Origin: Scatophagus argus
Lineage: Eukaryota > Chordata > Actinopteri > Scatophagidae
DNA: 64,000 nucleotides
NCBI RefSeq assembly: GCF_020382885.2
Contig: NC_058496.1
Span: 3,774,501-3,838,500 of the forward strand
Direction: 5' to 3'
The notes below the pieces were generated by a model. The model had not been told where the DNA came from, did no database searches, and was given only the letters and a program-made list of their open reading frames with translations. Positions 1 to 11,662 of this stretch are shown piece after piece. Made by a program: the position numbers and the translations under genes. The first letter of the stretch is position 1; the number at the start of each line of letters is the position of its first letter.

Positions 1-589
1 CTATAGCTGGAGAAACAGTTTATCTTGATCACTGAGTAATGATAAGAATCAGAGGAGCACAGAGCAGTGACCTGGCAGGTTTTAAGGTAACCATTAACTG
101 TTTGATAGCTTTAGGGACGTTGCTATCTGCTTTTGTCATTATTGTTGGGTTTTCGCTGTCAGGTTGATTTATTTCTGAGGAAGCAAATAAGGTTGTTTTC
201 ATGCAGGATGGATGTTTTTCAGCTAGCTGCAGCTACAGTTTATATCACTTTGTACTGACTTAACACAGGTGAGGAGAGCTGCAACAGCATATCGAAGCTT
301 TGGGACTGAGGCGCAGACAGACTCCCTTCCTCTGTTTTTGACAAACAGCCATGTCGACTTCCTGTCCGTCCAACTTATCCCGTTACAAAAGATCTGTTTG
401 GGATAATTCAGTTTTGTTTTGCAGTTGATTTCAGTACGAAGTCCCTGATGGTATAACCCAAATTATGAATAAATCTAGAATTGAATTGAAATACTGAGCC
501 TGCACGTCAAATCATGTCCTGTTGGTTTAGACCATTAACAAAAACATGTTGTGGTTAGTTGGGGTATGGCCGGACTATTTCTTGGCCAG
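1..589. other. Intergenic or intronic DNA, no feature seen
   Basis: AT-rich unique-looking sequence. I found no open frame with flanking splice signals, no RNA gene and no recognisable repeat. It could be intron of a gene lying left of the window or plain intergenic DNA. Confidence 0.4.
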
Positions 590-840
590 GAGCAATGACT
601 TCCTAGAGTAACTGCTACTTCCCGCAGCCTGCAGTGATGAAAAGACTAAACAGATGAGGTTTAACACACTGGATGCACTGGACATATTTTGTCACCTTTG
701 GACAGAGCCAGGCGAGCTGTTTCTCCTTAGCCTCAGTTTTTTTGCTAAGCTAAGCTAGCAGGCTGCAGGTTGGAGCATCATATTTAACAGAAACTCTCTG
801 TGAGGGGAGCACATTTCCAAAATGTCAAACTGTTCCTTCA
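590..840 (+). repeat. MITE-like percomorph repeat fragment (GCTAAGCTAAGCTA family)
   Basis: Contains the block GCTAAGCTAAGCTAGC near 746 and ends with CAAAATGTCAAACTGTTCCT near 820-837. I associate both with a short interspersed repeat common in percomorph fish. A second copy lies at about 40540-40870 and keeps the opposite end (AGGAATCATCTGACATTTAG), whose reverse complement resembles the right end here. That is consistent with terminal inverted repeats of a non-autonomous DNA element. The family name is from memory of pattern only; the left boundary is uncertain. Confidence 0.45.
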
Positions 841-1139
841 ACATGGCAAAGTATTAAATAAGTGGACCAAAAGCCTTAATGGAGACATGAGATGACAGCA
901 GTTCCCATCAACCTGGCAAAGTGAGTACTTCTCAAACTAAATATCACATTCATTAGTGAAGCCATCAGAAACTGTGAATATTATGATGTGGTGCACATGT
1001 AATAGCCTATTAGCGTTAAATGCAAACCTGTGGGAACTTCACAAGTGTTAAACTATGTGAACCTGTGTAGAAACTCATTCAGGAGTGTTTTAGTTTCTAA
1101 ATGAAATATTTCATATTTGCGCAGTGCTAATGACAGTGC

Positions 1140-1740
1140 AACTAATTCTCTCCATTTCCATCTCATCAGCCCACAGTATCAGTGAGTTCATGTGAATTGC
1201 AGTGTGTGGGAGCAAAAGTGGTGCAGCCCAACGAACGGCGTTCATCCTCAGAAGAGTTTCTCCCATCACCCCCCTCCCCCTCCTCTCCCTCTCCTTTCAT
1301 TCTCATATTGTGTCTCTAACGAGTCACGTCCATCTAGCAATTATTATGAAATTAAAGCTATTTTCCATGGCCGATGTTTGCCCCGGTAATAACCACACCG
1401 AGATAGGCTTCATTCATTTAGCATTTTAGTTCAGCTCAATTCCTGTCGCATTAGCAAGAGGAGCAAAATCAGAGTGTCACTCAGATATTCTGCTTAATGG
1501 TTTGGCAATGGCCTGGCCTTTTTTCTCCCCCTTTTCCTTTCGCGATCCTCCTAACCCTATCTCCCTGCCAATTACACTGTTTAATCTATATGTAGATAAT
1601 GGTGTCCAGGACCTCCCTGTTGAAATGTCAGGTGTGAAGAGGTTATTAGCTAACTTTTAATTACTGTCCATCATTCAGCAGCCAGCAGGACAGATTGGCC
1701 CTCTCCGACTGTCCACTTATCTAGTCTCTGAATGTTGGCT
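1140..1740. promoter_or_regulatory. Candidate conserved non-coding element (homeodomain-site rich)
   Basis: High-complexity AT-rich stretch without repeats and without a credible exon. It carries several TAATTA/AATTA-type cores: CAATTATTATGAAATTAAAG near 1337, CCAATTACACTGTTTAATC near 1568 and TTTTAATTACTG near 1655. These alternate with GC-rich blocks. This texture is typical of vertebrate developmental enhancers, but conservation cannot be tested here. The short frames at 1192-1429 overlap it and look like chance. Confidence 0.25.
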
Positions 1741-4700
1741 GCAGGCGGGGAAAAGAAAGACATTTCGGAAGCACCAGGTCTCTGACTTAATATCACCATT
1801 TTCACACTATTAACAGGACTTAGTGTTTGGAAGAATTACGTGGAAAGGAGGAGGAAATGGTGTGACCAAGTAAATCATGTGTCAGATAGTTTAATGGAAG
1901 TAGATCGTGTGTTAGTTAAATGCTAAAAGTTAAATGGAGGATGATTTAAAAGTTTAGAAGCAGAAAATGGACGTGAAGCAAGACACAGCAAAAAAGAAAG
2001 TGGCTGTGGGTTAACGCGGCACAAAGCTCACTGCGAAAGTGTACGGAATCCTGCATCAACATAAACCAGAACAAAAATCTGCCCTCTCACATTTTCCAAA
2101 ATACTCGAACCACATTGTGTTCTGTGGTTCTACAGACACTGAGTCATGTCGGTCCCTGAAGGTTTTGTTGATCTGAAGAACCTGCAGCCTGGTCAAAACA
2201 GAGATTGCCCTGTTCATAGAGATTAGTCGAATTTTCCTCTTCTTGAAATGTTTTAAAAGTCTGCAAACCATTTTCCTGAACTCCCCCTGCCCTTGTGTTA
2301 AAGCCCCTATTGTACATTTAAAGACCCACAGCCCCTGACCCAAATTCTGCTGCTCTCTGCTTCCATTCCTGCTTTGCAGTACTCGAATTGGGGCCCAAAA
2401 TAATATGAGCTCCCAGGTCTGTCTCTCTGTAGCAGACTGCAAGGGCTAACGTTATGATACATGAAGAGATATGTTTCAGACAAAACTAACAAAAATCCAA
2501 ATGAAATTTTGCTTTGATTTCAGAGCATCAACAATGAAGAAAGCACAGGGTTGTATTGATAACTGCATTATTTGCATATCAGGAAGAAACGACTTTGAAC
2601 TTTCAGTGAAATGCGTATTTTGTGAAATGCAACATTTTACAAACAGGTATTTGTGTAATCTCCTGTGTCCTCCATCTCCAGTACATTTAGAAATAGAAGA
2701 TTTCATCATAAATCGCACTGGTTCAGTGAGGACTGTTTAGTAGGTGGTCTGTAAGTCAGACTTGTACCTCAAAAATAGGACACCTCAACATTGTAACCAG
2801 ATTCGCACGTCTTCATTCGAACGACAAGCAGACATACATACATACATACCAACACGTACCTGCAGGGAGAGTGATCTATATTCAGCCCTTGAACTGTCTT
2901 TGAGCGGATTTACTATTTTAAACTCTGCGGGGTCGAGCACTGTCGATATACAGCGCCACAGAGAGAAATACTTCACTTTTTCTTCTTGGTCCTCGCCATC
3001 TTTTACAAGCTTACAAATTCCATTGGAGGCAGCGAGCTGTTATTTCAGCAGACATCCTCCCAGTGATGGAGGCTCTGGTTACAGAGAGCTGCTTCTGGAT
3101 CACACACATAAACACAGACACATGCGCACATATGAACAGACATTCCTCATTTTACTCAAGGAGAGAGTGAAACGCAAATAGATAATCGGCAAAACCCTCC
3201 GAAATTCTGAAACGATGAGATAATTCTGGAATTATTTATTGCCAGCCCGCACTGTTTCTTCTCCACGGCTCTCTGCGGGCCTCAGATGCCTCTGTGGCAC
3301 CCATGTCCCTGTAAACTGAAGCATTAGTGTAATTTCAAAGACCAGCAAAACTAACCATTCACTAGAGAACATCATTAAGCCGATTAATGTTTTTCCATCC
3401 CAACATACCTGCCTTTGAACTGGGGTTTGTGTGATATTTAAGACTTTAAGTGGAGCCTCGGTGTTCTGTGAGGGGTTTTGTGTGTGTTCAGACTCTGCTC
3501 TCTGAGCTCTGCGGTGAATTACAGCTGACCCATGAAGACCCCGGGCCCCGCTGCTCCTACCTTTGGAAACTCCCGTCATCTGGTTCACATCGGGGCTCAA
3601 ATGAGGGGCAGAGCTGAGCCCCCCCACCCCCTGTCTGACACAAGCAAAGGTGGAGGAGGAGGACGTGGAAGATCTGCTGAGGTGTGTTTGTGTGCCACAC
3701 AGCCACGACCTGTATGACAGTTGGGTTATGACACAGCCAGGGTTGTGTGCTATAAACAGGTAATTAAAAATAAATCAATCACATCGGTCATGGTTGTCCA
3801 TGTAGAGAGGGATGAACTTCGTATCTCGACAAGCAAGAGATGGAATGAAAGGAAATTAGCAAAAATTTGATTTGCACCTCTCAGCAGGACAATTTCAGGC
3901 TTCCACAGCGTGAAATAGAAAAGCAGTCTAAAAACAGTCGCATCACAAACATCTGCCACACGATGTAGCAAAGGAAAGTCTCACACACAGAACAGGAAAC
4001 AACATATTACTTCAATTGAGGTGATAAAGTGATATTTCATGTGTGGCTTCAGTGCTGTGACTTCTGCTAAAAGGTGACAACTGTGCTCACAGTTCACTCA
4101 CTCTTTTAGAGATTTTACTGGGCCTGTTTTACAAGAGGAAAAAATAAACATTTTATGGCAGCAAATGATGATGTTACTGACCTTAGCACTACCAAGAAAG
4201 TGCCTCCCACCTTTTCTGTTAAATGAACGCCTCGTGAATATGCAGAGGGTACGATTAAAATTAATATTGAAGGGTATGAAATCACTGCACCGTGACAAAC
4301 TTGTGTTCAGTGGCTGTAAACAGAAGCAGAACATCCACTGAGCTGCTGGAGCTTCCACTGCACCGACAGAACACCAAATCCTCAAAGCTGAGGAGATGCT
4401 GCCACCTGCTGTAACACTGAAATCATGAAAATGAAATCCTCCCACCGATGTGAGGCAGCATCACTTTCAGAGTTACACGTGTTACTTCGGCGACGGCACG
4501 CGGTGACAATTCAATCACCTGCTAAACTGAATAAATAAATTGCACATGCAAACTCTTACAGCTTTGAAGTTAAAAAAGAAGGGCAAACTTCTTTTTCACA
4601 TGTGAATTTAACACATTTGGTGGATTCTTAAAATGAGATTTTTTATTATTATTATTAAAAATGGATACTGCAAGACTCGGCATGTGTTGATCATGCTGCG

Positions 4701-4954
4701 ACAGTAATCACGCTTCAGTTTGATTATAGCAATCAAGACAGCAAAGGTGTTTTTTCTGGAGATGACACTTCATACTGCCACAGAAACCCCCCCTCCCTTG
4801 TGATATGCTGGCGGGGTGCAGACAACATGCTCCTGGACAGGACTGTGCAGACTTTTTGTTGTTGTTGTGTACAATGTGAATGCATGGATCTTTTAGGCTG
4901 CAATTTTTTGTGCAAACAGATGAGAGACGAGACAATACACCATAAACATGTTTT
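1741..4954. other. Non-coding stretch, no gene supported
   Basis: Open frames of 61-145 codons occur on both strands but have no recognisable family, no consistent splice context and ordinary AT-rich intergenic composition. A short CATA tract lies near 2834. A region near 3540-3720 is GC-richer, with a GGAGGAGGACG run and a minus-strand AAG|GTAGGA that could be a 5' splice site, but no partner exon was found. Confidence 0.35.
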
Positions 4955-5182
4955 ACTTCCATGTGAAAATTATTTATTACAAGTTATATGGTAAAGGCAA
5001 CTGATATGTTAGCAGTACATTACAAAGACAGCTGTGTACATGTTTGTTTCTTTACATGGTACTTCCACACTCAGTGTTGTTTGGGAGCAGAAAGGCAGAA
5101 AGCTGTGTGTTATACGCATCCAATAAAAATAATCTGCACTGGTATGTTAAAGTATTGTTTGAAAGAACAAAACCAGGTGGTT

Positions 5183-5191
<9 letters not shown>

Positions 5192-5222
<31 letters not shown>
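5192..5222. repeat. (CA)n microsatellite
   Basis: About 15 uninterrupted CA units, preceded by a short CT tract and followed by an ACAAACAAAC degenerate tail. Confidence 0.9.
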
Positions 5223-5227
<5 letters not shown>

Positions 5228-5274
5228 AACAGGCACATTCAACTCACACCAGTAACTCTTCAAAGCTTAATTCT

Positions 5275-6258
5275 GTTAGTACATTTAATAAGTGATGCAC
5301 CTCCTCAAAGTCAGGGTGCTTCACTAGTTCTTCCACTCAGCACAAAGTTAGTGATTCCAGTTAGTTTTTGTTAGATTATTAGATTATTAGTTTATTAGTG
5401 GGTTAGTTGGTTAGTTTGCAGAGAGCTAATGCAAGCCCTTTGGTTAGTTTCTGTTAATTTAATGAACTAAGGGAATTGTCTAACTTGCTCATAAGGACTT
5501 GTGTCAGCACTGACACAGTAGAAGCTCAGGCCTAAAAACAGCATCTACTCATGGCACTGAAGATGATTTGGATAAAAGCTTCCATGTAATGTCATTTGAC
5601 TTTCGACTGGATTGAATTATGCTTCGGTCAGAATGAACAGAGAGGTTAGTAAGAGCGTCAGGTGGACCATTACAGCCTCACCTACTGTTAGTATCAGCAC
5701 CATATTAAGTTAGTAGTGGAGATGAGGTTTGCTTGGCTTGTTGGACAACAGGCCAGGCACTCACCCGTGAAGGTTGACCACACAGCACACAGGCAGAGAC
5801 AGAAAGACGGGTCTCTGAAGCTGCGAATTTAGCCTGCGAAGCCTGTTGCACGCTATGGGAATATCATCATTTGGAATCAGATCAGTTTTGTGAGGATTCT
5901 TCCAAAGTATGTGGTCAACCCAGTTTAGTATCAGCAGCTGCTGTTTCTCCTCCTCTTTTCATCTAGTGGTTAATAAGTTCTCCCTTCCCAAGTCCTGAAA
6001 CCCTTCTTGACTTGCCTGCTTTAACTGTTTTCGTCGATTTTCTTCTTTGAAAATCAATCTAAAGCTGGTCGTTTGTAGAAGAAGGATTGCAGGATCATGA
6101 GAGAGAAGTGTGTGCGTCGGACTGCGGGGCATAAAGCAGAGGGTTAGTCAGTGGGTTAGATTGAACAAGGCCAGCCATCAGCATTCAGAGGACAGGTTAG
6201 TAATCATCCCACTGTTAGCACACATTAGTATTGTTAGATATTAGTGAGATACTGTTAG
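5275..6258 (-). promoter_or_regulatory. Strand-biased cluster of ACTAAC (plus strand GTTAGT)
   Basis: I count about twelve exact GTTAGT hexamers on the plus strand within roughly 980 bases (for example 5275, 5347, 5360, 5402, 5410, 5645, 6143, 6253), with further GTTAG/TTAGT half-copies. Chance expectation is about 0.25. They are irregularly spaced, so this is not a simple tandem array. Read on the minus strand they are ACUAAC, the core bound by STAR proteins such as Quaking. Read on the plus strand they fit the Musashi-type (G/A)U1-3AGU element. Which strand is transcribed is unknown. Confidence 0.4.
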
Positions 6259-6654
6259 TAGAATCCAGACCGGGTAAAAAGCCATTTGCACATCATTATT
6301 AGCATTTGGTGTAATTTGCTTAAGTATCAGGTGGTGGGGCTGTAGACATCATGACAGTTTAATTAATGCCAGTAGGCACCATTTAGAAAACTACACACAG
6401 TTAATTTCCAGAGACATTCTTGTCGCTTATGATTATCTAAACCACAAGAATCCCCACCTAACTGGTACTTTAAAGAGGTCAAAACAAATGCTAAGAATCA
6501 TATGTAAATACTTTTCATCCCTTCTCTGGTACAAGAAAAAAAAAAAAAACTTCAAGCATGTTTTAAAAAACTTTGCAGCTGGGATAAAATCACTGAAAAG
6601 CAGATGGTAGCTTCAGGACCATTACAGAAGTCTGTTCTGTCAGACAGGCATGAC

Positions 6655-6750
6655 ACACATGCACACGCACAGGAACAAACACACACACACAAATAGAGCA
6701 CATGCACACAAACACATGCACTCACGCTGACACGCACGCGCCCACACACT
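6655..6750. repeat. Imperfect CA-rich tract
   Basis: Interrupted CA/CACG repeats (ACACACACACAAATAG, then CACGCTGACACGCACGCGCC). Open frames across it encode low-complexity Cys/Val runs on the minus strand and are artefacts of the repeat. Confidence 0.7.
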
Positions 6751-8954
6751 TACAGCTGATATACACTGAGGATGTACTGCACATCAAAGAAACAGTTGGC
6801 GTCACATCCAAATTAAGAGATTTGAAGACGAACAAAGAACATACTGTGTGAATCACACACTGTCAGAATGTGAGAAAAATAGTCATTCTCACGCAGAATT
6901 TTTAACATTACAGGCTTAAAATAACAGCATTTCCACTTCTGCATCTGACATGAACACATGCTAGCTTTGGTGAGAAGTTAGCACACAGGGGAGCATCGTT
7001 AACACACCTCTTGCGGTGAATTTAAAGGGTCTCATACTGAGAGAAAGCGACTAAATGATAAGCAGAGTGATGGAGGTAACAGCGGAGAGGTCAGCACTGA
7101 CAGAGGCTGAAATAAACAGGCGTGAGAGGTGTTCAATGGCTGCAGTGTCGGGGTTTTTGATCGGCCGGAAAAAAGAAAGAAAAACATGGCAGTGTGGGTG
7201 GATGGAGCTGTATTAGCATTACTCACAGCCAGGAACACACACACACACTGCAGAAAATCATTTTGGACTCAAAACACCCAATAGAAGTGCTTTCCTGCTA
7301 AATCTGGTTATGACTGACTGAGCAGTGGCATTTCAAACTCTTCCAAGCCCTTTTCACACATACACAAAAGCAACAGAAGTCGTCTCTCAGCTGGGAAACA
7401 CTTCGTTGTCTCCTTCTGAAGGTACTGGACAGCAGCAACGGCACCATGCGTCCATCGCTGCAGGGAGGAAAGACATGGCAGCTGTTACAGTCAAAAAGTG
7501 AACAATGAGGTGATGCCTCCCAACACAAGCGACACCCTCCTGATGGCCTCCTTTACATGACGTGCTGTTAAAAACATATTTTCATGCTGGTCTGAAAAAA
7601 AAAGCCAGGATTATCTGCTGTATGTTGAATAATGATTCTGAAAAACTGATGATGCTAATCTGATTTGGTCACGGTCTCCACTTTCAGGTTGGTTTATCTC
7701 TTCTCTTAACCGTAATCCTGGAGACACAACGTATCTCCCACGTTCTATCTGTTGGCCATTTATCGGCACTCTGGGCCAGCACAGAGGCTCAGCGCAGTGG
7801 AACACATCCTGTACGTGGGCAAAAGCAAGACAGATTGGCTCTGCACTTTATATTCATCTGGACCAATATAACAAGTCACAGTGTGGAGTGAACATGAAGG
7901 GAAATAAAAGTCACCGTGGTGTAAATCTACTGACAGATCCTGTACCAGTCAGTGAGGCAGCACAGCTGAGCGCCAATGGAGCGATGCCACCCGTCAGGTC
8001 CAGTTCGAGCCCCGATCTGTTTTTCCATCAGTGTAACTGGAGAGGAAAACACAACACAAAGCAGCAGAAAAGTGGGACGCCACCCAACTGTCGACCCAAG
8101 ATACCCCAGGCATCACTTCTTTAGCTTTACTGTTTCTCTCCACACTAACGAGGCTGAAATACACCCACCGCTACAAAGACACACTTGAGAGGCGCTATTG
8201 TTGTCAGTTATCTGTATTAAATTAAATTCTCCATCTGGTATTTTGTGTGTGTGTGTGTCCATCTGGTAAAATGAACCTCCCTTACAACTTTAATAAACAT
8301 AAGCCGGCCTGTACACATAACCTGTCCTGCTGCTGGTTCCCGTTTGGATCCTCCCGGTGTCCTCACTGGTCACATTTCAGCAGCTCTGCAGACGAATCGG
8401 GTGCAAAGTCCGTGCAACTCTGACCCCAGGGTTGGCTACAAAATGAAAGGATATCGAATAAGGCTGTGGAACACCTTACAGCTGATTCACTGTTTGTTTG
8501 CTTTACATTCTCTGTATATTATGTCACATACAACCAGAGCTCTGGACTGTAGCTGAGGTTTAATTTGTTTGACGTTTCCTTTGGTGGGAATGTCTACTGT
8601 CTACCTGGAGATGAAAGACCGTGTAGTTTTGTACTGTATACATGATTAAATAAACCTTAACTCTAATTTGGCATGTGTCCACCAGAAACAGCTCTTCTAT
8701 AAATAAGCACATTTCAGTATTCATAAACGCTGCATGGATGTCAGATTGAGGAGACCTTCTCCACAGACCAGGCCCTCCTCTGCAGGAAATGAGTCAATGT
8801 TCATCCAGTCGAACAACAGACAAAAAACAGCTTAACCTTTTTAAGTATAAACGTTCAGTGTAAAAGAAGAGCAGATGAAGTCTTTTGTAATCCCTACCGG
8901 TGGTCTCCTGGTTCCACATGCACCTGTCCCGCAGCACCAGACGGTGTGGAAAGA

Positions 8955-9014
8955 TCACATCTTCATCTTCTTCTTCTGCTTTTTCTTTTCCATGCTGAGG
9001 GCAAGCTGCCTAAC
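8955..9014 (-). CDS. Tentative last coding exon of an unidentified minus-strand gene
   Basis: On the minus strand a good acceptor (TGTGTATTTGCAG, cut at 9015/9014) is followed by exactly 20 in-phase codons ending in TGA at 8955-8957. The peptide is VRQLALSMEKKKQKKKMKM, a lysine-rich C-terminus. I do not recognise the protein, and no upstream partner exon was found before the phosphatase gene at 11 kb. A lysine-rich ending arises easily from an AAG-rich stretch, so this may be coincidence. It matters mainly because it would make 4955-8954 a 3' UTR. Confidence 0.2.
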   Translation of the reverse strand, partial: VRQLALSMEKKKQKKKMKM

Positions 9015-10926
9015 CTGCAAATACACACCGAGTGTGTGTGCAGTCATTGCGCCTGCAGTAAAAATGAGCTCGTCCCTCTGGACCTACACGGCTCGCACTA
9101 ACACGATCCGCGGCTGAGCGTCGTCTGTATGGCCGCCGAGCTGAGGGAAGCAGATGTGGGAGTGCCAACAACAGCTGCGCATTGACGGGAGTCCAGTCCG
9201 GGTAAGAAAAAAAAAAAAACAGGGTAAAGTGGAGACGGAAGGTTCTGGACAAAGAGAACGGATGGGAGGTACTGAAGAGAACAGCGACGTGTTTGAGTGA
9301 GCAGGACTGCACAGACCTGAATTAATCAGTCTCCAGCTGCTGCCACAGGTTTATGGTCTTTTGTATGCGCGCCCTTCATCCACCATCTGTGTTTCCTGGG
9401 CAACCGAGGACTGCCTGCAGGCACCAGCAGCTAACACACAGCAACCACCTCGAACCAAAAACACAACAGCGTTCTGCTGTAATGTCACTTAAAGGAGCAT
9501 CACTGAGGATGTGTAGAAATACTCAACTTAATTAACTGATTTCTCCACGTGGACAAAGACGGACACACATCCGTTCTCTGACCATTTGTTGTCACAGCAA
9601 ATAAAAAGAAAAGCTCACAATAACACTGCAAATATGCATCATTGATGACAACTTGTCTTAAAGCTTATCTGCTTTTGTCTGTAAATGTTGGTAAATATAG
9701 TTTTTTTACTCATCCATCGTCCATGGCAAGACATTCAGTAGCTGCTGAGATCAGAATCAGAAATACTTACGAGGTACACGTCTGTATGTGGTGAGTTTAC
9801 ATTAATAGAGCAAAAAAACAGTGCAGCAACACAGTGAAAACTGCAGAAGGCACGACTGAGGACGAGTGTCGCAGTCTATTGACTGATACTTCACTAAAAA
9901 ACAAAAATGTCCGCCTCAGTCCAGCTGTGTCCATTCTGTCCCTGCAGTCAGCCACACTCTCTCTTGTGCAGGCCCATGCATTATTTAGCAGCTCTCCAGA
10001 TTTGCCGTTCTACACCTGATGTCCTCGGATTTTACGGTCTGCCCGAGTCATCTGACTCCCACATGCACCTGCTCACCTGTTCCTCACTCTCCAGTTACTC
10101 CCCTCAGTATTTACACCAGCTCATCTCCACCTGCTCCACCTGCCTTAGCTTTCCTGACCCTGAAAGCTACAGCAGGGGTTGTAGCTAATAGGTGCAGTTT
10201 GACTGCAGTTCACTAACACAGCTCACTGCTTGCTACCATGAGGGACACTGAAGCTAGTGAGCCTTTTCAGTCAGGGAGGGGTCTGTGAGGTGTTTGTGGT
10301 CCTCCACCTTCTCCCTTTTCTGGCTGTGTTGGTAACACTGTTACCTGAATACATGTCAGAGGTCATAACCCTTTCTTTATTAAGTACAGGCCTACTGTTA
10401 TCAGTCATGGCATACCCATGGATCAGTCTGGGCAAGTAATCACAGGGGCTGGGAGAAAGACAAAGACAGGAGAAATGAAGGTGCCAACAATGCAATGAAT
10501 GAAAAGTATCAAAATAAAACAGGTAACCCAAAATGTATTAACCAGTTGGACCGGAGGGTGTGTCAATGGTGTGACTGCCAAAATATTTGCAGATTGATTT
10601 AATGAACGCGTTGTTTCAGGTCTAGTCTCATCCATGATCTGATTTGTTTACAGTATTTAAAACAAGTCATCACGACTACATAATATTTTGATATCTGGAT
10701 AATCTACAGGAAGTATTTTGACCTTTTTTTAAACTTGTGAACATTGTACTTTATTTACATTTGTCTCTCCTTTATTGTTTAAATAATATTACTAAAGCCA
10801 ATTTACAAAGTACTTATATTCACATGTGCTACTCGTAGCAAATATTAAACATAGAAGAGCAAAGGAGGCTTATTTGTACGGATCTTGTTTGTTCGACTGC
10901 TACGTCTAACCTCATGAAAAAGCCAT
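9015..10926. other. Intergenic DNA upstream of the phosphatase gene
   Basis: Contains a small CpG-richer patch (about 9060-9200) with ATGGCCGCCGAG at 9130. That frame closes after 18 codons, and a GGGTAAGA donor-like site at about 9200 follows the stop. The rest has no supported gene or repeat. Confidence 0.3.
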
Positions 10927-10942
10927 CCAGCAGGGGGCGACA
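10927..10942 (+). promoter_or_regulatory. CTCF-like site, forward
   Basis: CCAGCAGGGGGCGACA closely fits the CTCF core (CCAGCAGGGGGCGC) in forward orientation. It lies about 160 bases upstream of the dusp18-like start codon. Occupancy is not known. Confidence 0.5.
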
Positions 10943-11098
10943 GCCTGGGCTCACACACATGTTTGTACCTCATGAGGTGCCTTACTACCACTATTACTTT
11001 TTTTTTTTAAGATGGCGAAGTCTCTACCTCTGTTTGGCCAATACCGACTAACATATTGATAATAAAGTTCTGTTGCAGCGGGAAATTTCACGCCGTGA

Positions 11099-11662
11099 AT
11101 GCATCAGTCGGGTCCCGCGGGTCTCTCGGGTCTCTCGGGCCTCTCGGGCTTGTGCCGGCTCACCGACCATCTTTATCTCAGTAATGGCAGAGCGGCTAAT
11201 GATTCCTCCCAGGTGAGTCGGTGCAAGATTACCTGCATCGTGAACGCCACCGAGACGAAGAGCAGCCGCCCTCCTCCTCCAGAGGTGGAGTACATCCACA
11301 TCCCGATCGCTGACTCCCCGGTGTCCCCTCTCAGCGACCACTTTGACAAAGTGGCGGATAAAATTCAGCTCGTTGCACGGCTCGGGGGCCGGACTCTGGT
11401 GCACTGTAACGCCGGAGTGAGCCGCTCCGCCGCCCTGTGCATGGCCTACCTGATGAAGCACCACGGCGTGACTCTGCTGGAGGCCCACAGGTGGGTGAAG
11501 ACCCGTCGATCCCTGGTGAGGCCGAATGAGGGCTTCTGGAAGCAGCTCATCCGGTATGAGATGGAGCTTCGTGGGTGCAACTCTGTCCGAATGGTGTCCT
11601 CCTCCATGGGAGAGATACCTGACATCTACGAGGAGGAGGCCAGGAACATGATGCCACTGTGA
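11099..11662 (+). CDS. dusp18: Dual-specificity phosphatase, DUSP18/21/14 subgroup
   Basis: A complete intronless 187-residue atypical dual-specificity phosphatase, matching the usual size of DUSP18 (about 188) and its typical single-exon structure. The family hydrolyses phospho-Tyr and phospho-Ser/Thr through a cysteinyl-phosphate intermediate. The signature HCNAGVSRSA is intact, with nucleophile Cys103 and Arg109. Asp72 in IPIADSP is the expected general acid. The conserved AYLMK helix, RPNEGFWKQL block and C-terminal MVSSSMGEIPDIYEEEAR favour DUSP18/21 over DUSP14. The start is the first ATG of the frame, just after an in-frame GAGAATTTCACGCCGTGA-type leader region. The N-terminus has a small GLS repeat (residues 8-18) made by a GGTCTCTCG tandem. 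Human DUSP18 acts at mitochondria and cytosol; localisation here is unknown. The ortholog assignment within the subgroup is likely but not certain. Confidence 0.88.
   Translation: MHQSGPAGLSGLSGLSGLCRLTDHLYLSNGRAANDSSQVSRCKITCIVNATETKSSRPPPPEVEYIHIPIADSPVSPLSDHFDKVADKIQLVARLGGRTLVHCNAGVSRSAALCMAYLMKHHGVTLLEAHRWVKTRRSLVRPNEGFWKQLIRYEMELRGCNSVRMVSSSMGEIPDIYEEEARNMMPL

Larger units (their letters stand above)
4955..8954 (-). other. Possible long 3' UTR of an unidentified minus-strand gene
   Basis: On the minus strand an AATAAA (plus positions 4973-4978) is preceded by high-complexity sequence (about 4985-5070) of the kind seen in conserved 3' UTRs. No coding exon is visible between it and a tentative last coding exon at 8955-9014. 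The interval contains a (CA)n array at 5192-5222, the ACTAAC cluster at 5275-6258 and a CA-rich tract at 6655-6750. A plus-strand AATAAA near 8650 offers the opposite reading, a plus-strand 3' end. Transcription is inferred only. Confidence 0.2.

Noticed and set aside
2744..3181. 145-codon plus-strand frame
   Set aside because: Low-complexity start over a CATA repeat, no homology recognised, no splice or poly(A) context.
9130..9186. ATGGCCGCCGAG start in a CpG-richer patch
   Set aside because: The frame closes after 18 codons before any usable donor.
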